64,000 bases of DNA, from NCBI RefSeq assembly GCF_030503595.1, contig NZ_CP129966.1, positions 1,736,001-1,800,000 of the forward strand, written 5' to 3'. This stretch comes from Corynebacterium sp. P4-C1 (lineage in GTDB: Bacteria > Actinomycetota > Actinomycetes > Mycobacteriales > Mycobacteriaceae). The stretch's first letter is position 1; the number at the start of each line of letters is the position of its first letter. This document shows, one piece after another, positions 8,895 to 17,600 of the stretch. Made by a program: the position numbers and the translations under genes. Under the pieces are notes generated by a model. That model did no database searches, was not told where the DNA came from, and saw only the letters and a list, made by a program, of their open reading frames with translations.

Positions 8895-10364
8895 TTAGTA
8901 GTGGAAGTTCTTGATTCGGTTGAAGGTGGTGCGCAACGCCCCCGCGTCCTTGTGGCCGGACCATTGGCCGGCTCCGGACGGATACTCGACGCCGGAGTTG
9001 AGGTCGACGCCCAAGCATCCGACGGCCAGCGCATCCTGGATGTTTTCCGGACCCAGTCCCCCGGCCAGGAGGGAGTGTCCGCGCACGCTATCGGGGATTG
9101 CGGCCCAGTCGAAACCGGTTCCGGAGCCCCCGTCCTTTGCGTCGAGGACGAGCTTATCGACGTCTCCTGCCAGCCCTTCCGCGACCGCCGGACCGTCAGG
9201 ATCGGACATGGAGACGGCGCGCCAGATTTCAATGTCGGGATCGAGTGCGCGAACGGTGTCTCGGACCGACTCGATGAATTCGCGCTCGGCTTCCAACGAT
9301 CCCTGGAATGGCGAGTGGATTTGGAGTGCGCGTATACCAGGGAAGACGAGATCCTCCCATCCGTCGGTGCGGCGGCTCACTGCCACGTAGTGGAGACCGG
9401 TCTCATTCGCGATGATTTTCTTCGCTGTTTCACGTGAAACATTGCGGGAACTGGCCTCCTCGAAGATGAGTCCGCCGTAGACGGCGCCGACTGCGCGTGC
9501 GGCCTGAGCTGCGGTGGGAGAAGTGAGGCCACAGACCTTATTCGGTCCGTACACCAACATTCGCGCTGCCCAATCAATGTCCGGGGTGCCAGTGAGGTGA
9601 GAGCCGACGAGGAAACCGTCGGAGTGTCCCCCTAGGCTGCGGACAGTCTCTACATCGCGGATACCGGATTCGGAGACGATGAGTGCGCCCTCGGGGGCTA
9701 AAGGAGCCAGGCGTGCGGAACGATCGAGGTCGATGGTGAGGTCGTGGAGATTCCGGTGGTTGATTCCGAAAATCTTGGCGCCGAGCTTCGTAGCGCGCGC
9801 TGCCTCTTCCTCATTGATGACCTCGGTGAGCACGTCCATGCCCAAGCGGTGGGCCTCGGCGGAGAGTTCGGCGTATTCTTCGTCGTCGAGAACGCTGAGC
9901 ATGAGCAGGATGGCATCTGCGCCGAAGTACCGTGCCGCGTGAATTTGCACGGGATCAATGATGAAATCCTTGCACAGTACCGGCAAATGAGTGGTCGCGG
10001 CTACGGTGGCGAGGTGGTCGTAATCTCCCCCGAAGCGCTCCGGTTCGCAAAGAACCGAAATGCCGGCGGCGTAGCGTGAATAGGTGGAGGCGATTTCACC
10101 CGGCAAATAGTGCTCGCGAATCATGCCGAGGGATGGCGAAGATGATTTGCACTCCATGATGAACCGGGTGCCAGGGCGGGCCAGCGATTCGTAGAGTGAA
10201 CGTTCGGAGCGCGGAAGCTGCGAAGGATTCACGTGCGAGATCCGTGCCCGAATTTCGTCAATGTGACGTTTTCGCGACGTAACGATGTCCTCGAGGACAG
10301 TCGGTAATCCCTGAGCATGGCGAGGATCGAATCCATGCTGGTCAGGAGCCTGGAACTCAGCCAC
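8895..10364 (-). CDS. trpCF: Bifunctional indole-3-glycerol-phosphate synthase / phosphoribosylanthranilate isomerase
   Basis: 489-aa fusion of two TIM barrels catalysing consecutive steps of tryptophan synthesis. Residues 1 to about 262 are the TrpC part (ECKSSSPSLG, CKDFII, ESGI) and about 263-489 the TrpF part (KVCGLTSP, then QIHSPFQGS and GGLGPENI). This fusion order matches C. glutamicum and enterobacteria. The open frame runs back to 10703, but GTG 10364 is the real start: it overlaps the trpD stop (GTGGCTGA), and family similarity begins just after it. A perfect parS site (9426-9441) lies in the TrpF half and is read as NVSRET. Confidence 0.95.
   Translation of the reverse strand: MAEFQAPDQHGFDPRHAQGLPTVLEDIVTSRKRHIDEIRARISHVNPSQLPRSERSLYESLARPGTRFIMECKSSSPSLGMIREHYLPGEIASTYSRYAAGISVLCEPERFGGDYDHLATVAATTHLPVLCKDFIIDPVQIHAARYFGADAILLMLSVLDDEEYAELSAEAHRLGMDVLTEVINEEEAARATKLGAKIFGINHRNLHDLTIDLDRSARLAPLAPEGALIVSESGIRDVETVRSLGGHSDGFLVGSHLTGTPDIDWAARMLVYGPNKVCGLTSPTAAQAARAVGAVYGGLIFEEASSRNVSRETAKKIIANETGLHYVAVSRRTDGWEDLVFPGIRALQIHSPFQGSLEAEREFIESVRDTVRALDPDIEIWRAVSMSDPDGPAVAEGLAGDVDKLVLDAKDGGSGTGFDWAAIPDSVRGHSLLAGGLGPENIQDALAVGCLGVDLNSGVEYPSGAGQWSGHKDAGALRTTFNRIKNFHY
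9426..9441. other. parS centromere site (ParB-binding), inside trpCF
   Basis: Perfect 16-bp palindrome TGTTTCACGTGAAACA, identical to the consensus bound by ParB in many bacteria including C. glutamicum. It lies in the coding sequence of the TrpF half. First of four copies in 11.3 kb. Confidence 0.93.
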
Positions 10365-11385
10365 TGTAATCGGCTCCTTCGTGGGTGGCGAGCCACTGGC
10401 GGACGGAGCCGTCGGCAAGCAAACTCTTTGCGCGCTCGACACCGGTCTTGATGTCGGGGTCGAGCTCGTAGAGGTAGAAAATCGCACCCGCGGTCGCGGC
10501 GACGGCATCCCGGTGCGCGTCGGGGGCCGTGCCGTCGAAAATCGCTCGGATAGCGGCGGCGTTTTCTTCGCCGTCGCCACCTTCGAGCTCCTCGAGGGCA
10601 TAGGTGGGAAGACCCATGTCTTCGGGCGAGATGGTGTAGTGCTCGATATTCCCTTCGCGGTCGAGCTCCCACACGAGGGTTTCGCCGTGAACTGCCAGTT
10701 CATCGGTGCCGGCGCCGTGAACGATCATGGCACGGCCGCGGCCAAGCTCCCGCATGGTCTCGGCGATTGTCTGGCCAAGGTCCGGGTTCGCGATACCCAT
10801 AATCTGGTATTCGGGACGGCCGGGGGAAAGCAGTGGGCCCAGGGTATTGAACAAGGTGGGGATACCCAAAGACTTTCGAACCGGCTGGACATGGGCGATA
10901 GCCGGGTTATACGCAGGTGCGAAAAGGAACGTGAAATTGGAAGCGTCGAACTGGCGGACGGCGCGGTCCGGATCCAGGTCAAGAGGAATATTCAGCGCCT
11001 CGAGGACGTCTGCCGACCCAGACTTCGAGGACACTGAACGGTTGCCGCACTTGATCATCTTCACTCCCCCGGCGGCGGCGACGAGGGAGGCGGCGGTGGT
11101 GATGTTGATTGTGTTCTTGCCGTCGCCGCCGGTGCCGGCCGTGTCCATGAGGCCTTTGCCCGTGATTGGAAATGGTCGGCCGGCGGCGAGGAAGGCCTTG
11201 GCGGCCCCGGCGATGTCCGCGAATGTCTCGCCGCGGGTGCGCACGGTGGCCAGTAGCGCGGCGATGTGCACATCGTCGTAGTCACCCACTGTAAGCGGGA
11301 CGAAAGCAGCGGTTGCTTCGTCCAGGGTCGGGTTCCTGTTGTCAAGGAATTCTCTGAGCGTTTTTAGTGAGGTTTGCTTAGCCAT
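10357..11385 (-). CDS. trpD: Anthranilate phosphoribosyltransferase
   Basis: Transfers phosphoribosyl from PRPP to anthranilate. 342 aa from ATG 11385, chosen because AAAGG lies 8 nt upstream; the in-frame GTG 11394 has no usable spacing. The PRPP motif DTAGTGGDG, the KCGNRSVSSKSGSADVLE segment and the NTLGPLLSP motif are all present. It overlaps trpG by 8 nt at its start and trpCF by 8 nt at its end. Confidence 0.96.
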   Translation of the reverse strand: MAKQTSLKTLREFLDNRNPTLDEATAAFVPLTVGDYDDVHIAALLATVRTRGETFADIAGAAKAFLAAGRPFPITGKGLMDTAGTGGDGKNTINITTAASLVAAAGGVKMIKCGNRSVSSKSGSADVLEALNIPLDLDPDRAVRQFDASNFTFLFAPAYNPAIAHVQPVRKSLGIPTLFNTLGPLLSPGRPEYQIMGIANPDLGQTIAETMRELGRGRAMIVHGAGTDELAVHGETLVWELDREGNIEHYTISPEDMGLPTYALEELEGGDGEENAAAIRAIFDGTAPDAHRDAVAATAGAIFYLYELDPDIKTGVERAKSLLADGSVRQWLATHEGADYSG

Positions 11386-12034
11386 TGTGATCACCTTTCT
11401 TGGCGCATACCAACAATTGATCCACGCAGCGTTGTAAAAGCACAGGTCCCTTGGGTGTCAGTATCGATTCGGGGTGGAACTGAAGGCCGATCGACATCTT
11501 GTCCGTCGATTCAGCCGCCATGACTACTTCCCCGATGTCGGTGGGGGTTCGCGCCAAAGCGACCATTCCGTTGGGGATGTCAACGGTTCCGAGGGAGTGG
11601 TACCGCGCCACCGGCACACGCCGCCCCGGAACACCGCCATGCTGGGGACCTGAGTCGGTGGTCAGGCCAGCGAAGAGGGGGTGGTTGATGCCTTCGTCGG
11701 TAAGCTGCATTGCCTCGCTGATGCCGTGCACTGGCCCGCAAGGAGTGACGCGGCCCCCGAAATGCTCGATCAGCGCTTGGTATCCGAGGCAGATGCCCAA
11801 AAGCGGAATTCGCCCCTGAACGCGCTCGATGAGTTCCATCATGCAGCCGGCATCGGCGGGATACCCGGGGCCGGGCGAGAGAATGATGACGTCAGGGTCG
11901 GCGGCTAAGATGTGGTCGGCACTGACGGTGTTGCGGAAGACCGTGAACTCGGCCTCCGGAAGCGTCGACAACGCGTCGACGAGGTTGTAGACGAAAGAGT
12001 CACGGTTATCCAGCAGAACAATGCGCGCGGTCAT
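11378..12034 (-). CDS. trpG: Anthranilate synthase component II (glutamine amidotransferase)
   Basis: Supplies ammonia from glutamine to TrpE. 218 aa, class I amidotransferase: oxyanion motif SPGPGYP, nucleophile C82 (LLGICLGYQ) and the C-terminal His-Glu pair in FHPESIL. The ATG overlaps the trpE stop in ATGA. TrpG and TrpD are separate genes here, unlike the enterobacterial fusion. Confidence 0.96.
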   Translation of the reverse strand: MTARIVLLDNRDSFVYNLVDALSTLPEAEFTVFRNTVSADHILAADPDVIILSPGPGYPADAGCMMELIERVQGRIPLLGICLGYQALIEHFGGRVTPCGPVHGISEAMQLTDEGINHPLFAGLTTDSGPQHGGVPGRRVPVARYHSLGTVDIPNGMVALARTPTDIGEVVMAAESTDKMSIGLQFHPESILTPKGPVLLQRCVDQLLVCAKKGDHNG

Positions 12035-13572
12035 CGGACCACCTCCACTTCGCGGCCGGAGGCCATTGCTAGGGCGTTGAGCACGGCGTATGCCTTATGC
12101 AGGGTTTCATCGGCCTCGGCCTGCGGCACGGAGTCGCGCACGACCCCTGCTCCGGCCTGCACGGTGGCCACTCCCCCGTGCACATAGGCCGAGCGGATGA
12201 CGATGCAGGTGTCGAAGTCCCCGTTGCCGCGCAGGTAGCCGACTGCTCCGCCGTACGAGCCGCGGCGCTTGCCTTCGAGCTCGCGGAGCAATTCGGTGGC
12301 CCGCAGTTTCGGGGCTCCTGTCAACGTGCCCATGTTCATTGAAGCACGGTACGCGTCGAGTGCATCGAGATCGTGGGCGAGGGTCGCAGTGACGCGCGAA
12401 ACGAGGTGCATGACGCGGGAATAGCGGTCCACCTGCAAGAGCTCGCGCACCTGCCGGGTTCCGGGCTCCGCGACGCGGGCCATGTCGTTGCGCGCGAGAT
12501 CGACGAGCATCGTGTGCTCGGCGATCTCCTTCGCGTCCGTGCGGAGCTCGAGTTCCATCCGGGTGTCCAGCTCGTGGGTCTCGCCGCGGGGCCGCGTTCC
12601 GGCAATTGGGTACAACTGCACCTCGCGTGTGGTGGAATCGTACTTGAGGTTCGATTCCGGGGAGGCGCCGAAGAGTTCGTAAGGCTCGCCATTACGGTCC
12701 AAGCCCCGTGCGTAGAACATGTACGGCGACGGGTTCGTCTCCCGCAGGCACTGGTACGCGGCAAACGCGCCGGGGCACTCCGCGGTGAAAGAGCGGGCCG
12801 GCACCACCTGGTAGATGTCGCCGTCATAAATATTGCCTTTGAGCTTTTCCACGTCGCGCCGGAACTCTGCGTCGTCGACGCTCGCCTCTACGCGCAAAGG
12901 TCCTCCGGCGCTGGAGGGTCGGGGGGCTGGGGGCTCGGCGGCGTCGATACGCGCGGCGATCTCGCGCATTCGCTTATCGACGTCTCCCGCTCCCCCGTCG
13001 ACCGCCGTAAGCCGCGCCGTGTTCGCGCGGTGGTCGATCGTGAGGACGATATCGGCGAGAATGAATTGGTAATCGGGGTACGTGTTGGTGCTCTCGGCGA
13101 CGTCCGGGAGCTGCTCGAAGGTGGCGAGGTAGTCGAAGGCGAAACCCCCGGCGAGCATGGGCAGCGTGCCGTGCTCAGTGTCGGCGTAGCCAGCCTCGGT
13201 GGTCAGTGCGCGCAGAACATCCGCGGAACTCGGGGCAATGAGACGTTCACGCTCGTCGGCTGTGTCCGAGACCGGGAAGCTGAATGTGCGCTTTCCCGTG
13301 GCGAAATTGCCGAGCCGCTCGTGCAGCTGGTCGGCGATCGCCTCCCCGTCGGGGCTGAGCGTCTCCACTGCCACGTCGGGGCCGTTACACGTGACGCGCA
13401 GCGATGCGCCGAGGACCGCGACCGATTGCAGTCCGGACTTCGTCGTGATGTCGGCACTCTCCAAAAGCACGGTGTCCGTCATGTCCGTGCCGCCTATGGA
13501 TGCGAACAGGCTCGACGCGTCAGCGTGGTAGCGCACGTCCATGTGCGTCACCTGCGGGCGGAACTTGCTCAC
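12031..13572 (-). CDS. trpE: Anthranilate synthase component I
   Basis: Converts chorismate to anthranilate, the committed step to tryptophan. 513 aa from GTG 13572, which follows an AAGGAGG ribosome site; the frame continues to 13821, but that region is non-homologous and overlaps the upstream gene. The feedback motif LLES-x10-S is intact (LLES 36-39, Ser 50), so tryptophan inhibition is expected. The C-terminal chorismate-binding core has GDIYQVVPARSF, RDLA-type ARNDMARV and GAPKLRATELL. Only 25 nt separate it from the SdpI-like gene upstream, so no trpL attenuator fits directly in front of it. Confidence 0.95.
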   Translation of the reverse strand: MSKFRPQVTHMDVRYHADASSLFASIGGTDMTDTVLLESADITTKSGLQSVAVLGASLRVTCNGPDVAVETLSPDGEAIADQLHERLGNFATGKRTFSFPVSDTADERERLIAPSSADVLRALTTEAGYADTEHGTLPMLAGGFAFDYLATFEQLPDVAESTNTYPDYQFILADIVLTIDHRANTARLTAVDGGAGDVDKRMREIAARIDAAEPPAPRPSSAGGPLRVEASVDDAEFRRDVEKLKGNIYDGDIYQVVPARSFTAECPGAFAAYQCLRETNPSPYMFYARGLDRNGEPYELFGASPESNLKYDSTTREVQLYPIAGTRPRGETHELDTRMELELRTDAKEIAEHTMLVDLARNDMARVAEPGTRQVRELLQVDRYSRVMHLVSRVTATLAHDLDALDAYRASMNMGTLTGAPKLRATELLRELEGKRRGSYGGAVGYLRGNGDFDTCIVIRSAYVHGGVATVQAGAGVVRDSVPQAEADETLHKAYAVLNALAMASGREVEVVR

Positions 13573-13597
13573 GGCTGCCTCCTTTCTGCTGTTGAGA

Positions 13598-14038
13598 CTA
13601 CCTGTCGTCCGCGCGGCGGGCGGCGTTTCGCAGCGCCCCGAGATCCACCTGAGGAGCGGGATGGGCGGTTGCGGCTTCAGCGCCGTTTTCTGCATCTTTC
13701 GCCTGGGCAAAGAGCTTCGCTGCGCGGGCGCCCTGGTTTCCGGCGGCGGCGACAGCCGCGATGCCCACGAGTGCGAGGACCACCGGGCCTGCCCAGAGCC
13801 AGCCGTCGGCGATGAATGCAAATGCAGCGCCGAACGCGAGAGCGAGGCCGCCGAGGATCAAATACGGTCCCGCCACCTTGTGCGCCTGCACCCAAATCTC
13901 TTCGTCCTTACGCACTTCCGGAACGTGGAGGCCCACAACGTTGTTGCCGGGCAGACGGCCCAGGGCAGCGAGCAGACCCGGGATGAGAAGGGCGAGTGCG
14001 AAGACAATGAAAACGACACCGATTGCGACACCAGTCAT
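13598..14038 (-). CDS. SdpI-family membrane protein, first gene of the trp run
   Basis: 146 aa from ATG 14038. Three membrane segments (about 4-26, 57-76, 80-100) and the SdpI-family motif: GRLPGNNVVGLHVPEVRKDEEIW, of which LPGNN and GLR/H-P-x-x-x-x-D-x-x-W are the recognisable parts (residues about 29-49), then AHKVAGP. In B. subtilis SdpI is an immunity and signalling protein for the SdpC toxin; most actinobacterial members have no assigned job. No toxin gene is nearby. The 25-nt gap to trpE implies cotranscription, so the trp promoter may lie upstream of this gene. Confidence 0.75.
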   Translation of the reverse strand: MTGVAIGVVFIVFALALLIPGLLAALGRLPGNNVVGLHVPEVRKDEEIWVQAHKVAGPYLILGGLALAFGAAFAFIADGWLWAGPVVLALVGIAAVAAAGNQGARAAKLFAQAKDAENGAEAATAHPAPQVDLGALRNAARRADDR

Positions 14039-14213
14039 AATTTCAGAGTCTACTTTCGTGTGACTCGGGGCACGTGTTCGGGGGTCCTGCGGAAACACCA
14101 GATTTCATCTGTAGGGTGCCGTCGGGAAGAATAGAAAATAATAAAGCGCAGTGTCGCCTTATTCATTTCCCGTTCCCCGCCTGAACCAAGGCAAACCGAG
14201 CAAAGGGTAAAAC

Positions 14214-15437
14214 ATGAACACCAAGTCGATCACGAGGTCGCTGCTGTTCTGGATCGTCGTGGCCATCGTGCTCGGCGTCTGCTGCAGCTTCTTCTTCCCC
14301 GAATGGCTCGCCCGTATATTCATCACGTTCAACGGGCTCTTCGCCAATTTCCTGGGATTCTTCGTTCCTGTCCTCATCTTCGCGCTGATCACCCCGGCGA
14401 TCGCCGGTCTGGGCCGCGGTGCCGGCAAGTGGTTGGGAATCACTGCCGGTATCGCTTATGGCTCCACAGTGATCTCCGGCCTGATCGCCTGGGCACTGTC
14501 TGCGGTGCTGTATCCGTGGCTGCTCGGCGACCAGCAGTTGGTCACGGATGTGGACGACGTGGAAGAAGGGGCGCTCGCCCCGTTCTTCGAGGTGGAGATT
14601 CCTGCGCCGTTCGAGGTGATGACTGCTTTGGTGCTCGCATTCTGCATCGGTCTCGCCATGACGGCTGTCAAGTCCGACACCATGTACAAGGTGGCCACGG
14701 AGCTCGAGAACGTGATCATGAAGGTGGTCACATCATTCGTCATCCCGCTGTTGCCGCTGTTCATCTTCGGCATCTTCCTCAACCTGGGCATGAACGAGAA
14801 CCTCGGTGCCACGATGGCGGCGTTCGGCAAGGTGCTGGTGCTGTCGGTGATTATGACGATCGTGCTCCTGGTGGTGCAGTACCTTATAGCCGGTGCTGTC
14901 GCCGGAGTGAATCCGTTCACCGCGCTGCGCAACATGTTGCCCGCGTACTTCACTGCGCTGGGCACGTCCTCGTCGGCGGCGACGATCCCGGTCACGTTGC
15001 GTTCCACGCTGAACAACAAGGTGGACGAGAACGTCGCCGGTTTCGTTGTGCCGCTTTGCGCCACGATCCACCTGTCTGGCTCGATGATGAAGATCGGGCT
15101 TTACGCCTTCGCGGTGATTTACATGGGCGGCATGGATGTTCCGTGGGGCCTTTCCCTCGGTTTCATCCTCCTGCTGGGAATCATGATGATCGCGGCACCG
15201 GGTGTTCCCGGCGGAGCGATCATGGCGGCCACCGGCCTCCTCGCCTCCATGCTCGGCTTCAACGACGACATGGTCGCGCTGATGATCGCCGCCTACATCG
15301 TGATCGATTCCTTCGGCACCGCGGCGAATGTCACGGGTGACGGCGCGATCGCGCTCGTGCTCAATCGCTTCGCTGCGGGCAAGATCGAGGGCCACAGCGC
15401 GAAGCGCGAGGAGCTTGACGACGCCACCGTCGCTTAG
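14214..15437 (+). CDS. Dicarboxylate/amino acid:cation symporter (DAACS, SLC1 family)
   Basis: 407 aa, strongly hydrophobic. Family motifs: the serine-rich hairpin TSSSAATIPVT (about residues 258-268), then GSMMKIG, and the transport-site helix DSFGTAANVTGDG near 365-377, equivalent to the NxxGD substrate/sodium motif. It imports glutamate, aspartate, C4-dicarboxylates or serine/threonine with sodium or protons; the substrate cannot be set from sequence here. An AAAGGG ribosome site precedes the ATG. Transcription ends at a terminator whose stem is a parS site. Confidence 0.9.
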   Translation: MNTKSITRSLLFWIVVAIVLGVCCSFFFPEWLARIFITFNGLFANFLGFFVPVLIFALITPAIAGLGRGAGKWLGITAGIAYGSTVISGLIAWALSAVLYPWLLGDQQLVTDVDDVEEGALAPFFEVEIPAPFEVMTALVLAFCIGLAMTAVKSDTMYKVATELENVIMKVVTSFVIPLLPLFIFGIFLNLGMNENLGATMAAFGKVLVLSVIMTIVLLVVQYLIAGAVAGVNPFTALRNMLPAYFTALGTSSSAATIPVTLRSTLNNKVDENVAGFVVPLCATIHLSGSMMKIGLYAFAVIYMGGMDVPWGLSLGFILLLGIMMIAAPGVPGGAIMAATGLLASMLGFNDDMVALMIAAYIVIDSFGTAANVTGDGAIALVLNRFAAGKIEGHSAKREELDDATVA

Positions 15438-15459
15438 CCCCTCCCCTTCCGCACCCCCG

Positions 15460-15499
15460 CCGGCTGATGTTTCACGTGAAACATCAGCCGGTTTTTCTT
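15460..15499 (+). terminator. Rho-independent terminator built on a parS palindrome
   Basis: A perfect 32-bp palindrome at 15460-15491 (outer arm ccggctga, inner core TGTTTCACGTGAAACA) is followed by TTTTTCTTT. This is a stem plus T-run, 22 nt after the symporter stop codon. Confidence 0.75.
15468..15483. other. parS centromere site, inside a terminator stem
   Basis: Perfect TGTTTCACGTGAAACA. The flanking bases extend the dyad by 8 bp on each side, which no other parS copy in the window shows. Confidence 0.93.
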
Positions 15500-15524
15500 T
15501 GGGATCGAATTCCATTCAGGGCGT

Positions 15525-15530
15525 TAAGAT
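15525..15530 (+). promoter_or_regulatory. Candidate -10 (TAAGAT), leaderless start
   Basis: TAAGAT ends 6 nt before ATG 15537, with no ribosome site between, consistent with a leaderless mRNA. Confidence 0.45.
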
Positions 15531-15536
15531 GTGCTC

Positions 15537-16982
15537 ATGAACGGAAAGCAGATCGCAGGAGCACTCGGAATCACGGCGGCGTTGGCGGTTGCTGGCGGCG
15601 CGGCGGGCTACGCCATCACGGATGTGCCAGAGTCCGGCTCGATTGCGGTCGAGCAAGGTGCCGCCCCGCAGGTGACGATTGACGACCCCGATGACGTTCT
15701 CTCTCCCGAGGATGAGGCCCGCATGGTGAAGGATGCGGAGCGCCTCGACCGCCCGGCAGTGGTGAAGGATCTGCACTACATGGTGTTCGCGGAGAACCGC
15801 GAGAACGTTCTCGACACGGTCGAGGAGTTTGTCCGCGATACCTACCCCGAGATGATCGGCAATGCGGACAACCAAGATGTTCGCTTCGCCGACGGCACCA
15901 TGATCATCGGTGTGGGCCTCGACCCCCGCCGAGCCTTTGGATACTACGGCGATGACGTCGCGGCTCAACTCCGCGTCGACTACGGCCAGCGCGACGAGCA
16001 GGTTCTCGATGCCATGAAGCCGGGAGTGGAGGACGGCAACATCCCCGCAGGACTCTTCGCCGCGGCCCGGACAGCGATGGACACGCAGGCTGCCGCCAAC
16101 TATGACGTGGAGAGTGCACAGGATGACCGGGTCGGGACGGCGCTCGGTCTCGGCGCTGCCGGGCTCGGATTGGGAACAGCGGGTAGCGCCATTGCCATCG
16201 GTGTAACGAACAGCCGTCGGAAGAAGATCGCCCAGGCGCGTGAAGACTATGAATCCGTCACCACGGAATACGCGGAACTCGCTGGCCGGCTCGACCAAAT
16301 CGATATCCGCGCGAACTCCGTATCCTCCTCCTTCGCGGACGCGGAGCTGCGTAAGCAGTGGAACGAAGTCCGCGACACGTTCTTCAGCTACCACGATGCG
16401 GTCAGCGGAACCGGCGGAATCGGCGACATCAAGATCGACGACGACAAGGAAGCGTTGCGCAACCACAAGAAACTGCGTGAGGCCGCGACGTCAGTGGAGC
16501 ACGTCTCCAACGCCGAAGACAACATCAACCGTCTCTTCGAGATCGAACGGGGCGATCCTGCGTCCCGGCGGGCGGCGCTGACGGACATCCGGGAGGATGT
16601 GATCCTGGCCAAGCACAAGGTGAAAGACGGGCAACTCAAATCCGACTTGGTTAGCCTCGAGCAGCGCATCGGTGCCCTCGACGCGGACCCGGCCGCTCCC
16701 GGCTTCGTGGACGAGTTCGTCCGCGTGCTTGGCGATTACCGCTTGCTCTTGGGTGAAGTGAAGCGACGCGAGTTCTCCGACGTGAAGGAATACGAGCCCC
16801 TGCGTAAACCCGCTATTTACGACAGTGGTTACAACTACTACGGCTATGTGCCGTTCATCGTCATGAACGACTGGCATGACAGCAATGTTCAGACCCACGA
16901 GAGCCACAGCTCCTCCGGCGGAACGTCCCCGGGAGTCGCATCGTCCGGATTTACCGCCGCCGGCAGCTCTTCGTCCTTTTAG
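15537..16982 (+). CDS. TPM/DUF5129-like membrane-anchored protein
   Basis: 481 aa. An N-terminal hydrophobic segment (about residues 6-26) precedes an extracytoplasmic alpha/beta domain of TPM type (DVLSPEDEARM start, FADGTMIIGVGLDPRRAFGYYG), then a second membrane segment (about 198-221: VGTALGLGAAGLGLG...AIAIGV). A long charged helical region and a Ser/Gly-rich tail (SSSGGTSPG...) follow. This architecture is common in corynebacteria, where the function is unknown; TPM proteins elsewhere are linked to photosystem repair or phosphatase activity. A second in-frame start (GTG 15531) is possible. Family assignment is moderate. Confidence 0.7.
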   Translation: MNGKQIAGALGITAALAVAGGAAGYAITDVPESGSIAVEQGAAPQVTIDDPDDVLSPEDEARMVKDAERLDRPAVVKDLHYMVFAENRENVLDTVEEFVRDTYPEMIGNADNQDVRFADGTMIIGVGLDPRRAFGYYGDDVAAQLRVDYGQRDEQVLDAMKPGVEDGNIPAGLFAAARTAMDTQAAANYDVESAQDDRVGTALGLGAAGLGLGTAGSAIAIGVTNSRRKKIAQAREDYESVTTEYAELAGRLDQIDIRANSVSSSFADAELRKQWNEVRDTFFSYHDAVSGTGGIGDIKIDDDKEALRNHKKLREAATSVEHVSNAEDNINRLFEIERGDPASRRAALTDIREDVILAKHKVKDGQLKSDLVSLEQRIGALDADPAAPGFVDEFVRVLGDYRLLLGEVKRREFSDVKEYEPLRKPAIYDSGYNYYGYVPFIVMNDWHDSNVQTHESHSSSGGTSPGVASSGFTAAGSSSSF

Positions 16983-17025
16983 CGCTCGTCATTCTCAACT
17001 CTGCTTTTCCGGAGCGCGTTAGCCG

Positions 17026-17031
17026 TAACAT
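17026..17031 (+). promoter_or_regulatory. Candidate -10 (TAACAT), leaderless start
   Basis: TAACAT ends 6 nt before ATG 17038; no Shine-Dalgarno sequence is present. Confidence 0.45.
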
Positions 17032-17037
17032 GGATGC

Positions 17038-17571
17038 ATGGTCTCCATTTTCTACGCCACCTTCTACGGCTCCACAAAGCAATACGCGGATGCGCTCGCC
17101 GAGCACTTCGGAAAGAGCGCGGAGGAGATCACGGATGATACGGCCGCACTAATCAGCGCCGCCTCACCCGACCCCCTCATCATCCTCTCCCCTGTCCACG
17201 GCCCGGCGCACCCAGGGGTGAAGCTCATCAAGGCACTCTCGGAGGATGTGCTCCGCTACCGCCCCGTCGCCCTGGCAACGGTCGGAATGACTCTGGACCA
17301 CGTCGCGCAGTCCCAAGACCCCGCGGGCAAGCTGCTGGGCGACCGCGCACAGTGGGTCTCCCGGTTCTACTTGCCGGGGCGCTTGAACTACTCCGAGCTG
17401 AGCAAAAAGCACCACAAGATTATGGAGGGTATCGTGTTCGGGCTTAAGCTCACGGGCGCTAAGGGTGAGAACGAGAAGATGATCGTTGACACCTACGGCA
17501 AGGACGTCGACCGGGTCGATCTCTCACGGATCGAGCCGATTGTCCAGTGGGTGGGCAATCACACATGGTAA
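17038..17571 (+). CDS. Flavodoxin-domain protein, copy 1
   Basis: 177 aa. The N-terminal FMN phosphate-binding loop reads YATFYGSTKQYADALA (residues 5-20), the T/S-x-T/S-G-x-T/S type of flavodoxins, followed by a PVHGPAHPG loop. It resembles stand-alone flavodoxin-like proteins annotated as HemG/protoporphyrinogen oxidase-like, but that activity cannot be inferred from this alone. A close paralogue follows 29 nt downstream, each with its own leaderless promoter. Confidence 0.78.
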   Translation: MVSIFYATFYGSTKQYADALAEHFGKSAEEITDDTAALISAASPDPLIILSPVHGPAHPGVKLIKALSEDVLRYRPVALATVGMTLDHVAQSQDPAGKLLGDRAQWVSRFYLPGRLNYSELSKKHHKIMEGIVFGLKLTGAKGENEKMIVDTYGKDVDRVDLSRIEPIVQWVGNHTW

Positions 17572-17600
17572 GACCGCGGAAACGCGGTTAGCGTAGAGAT

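Noticed and set aside
10365..10703. N-terminal extension of TrpCF
   Set aside because: The added 113 residues overlap trpD and have no TrpC similarity; GTG 10364 with a trpD overlap is a better start.
12640..12665. GGTTCGATTCC, a tRNA T-arm-like string
   Set aside because: It lies in the conserved core of trpE and no acceptor or anticodon stem can be built around it.
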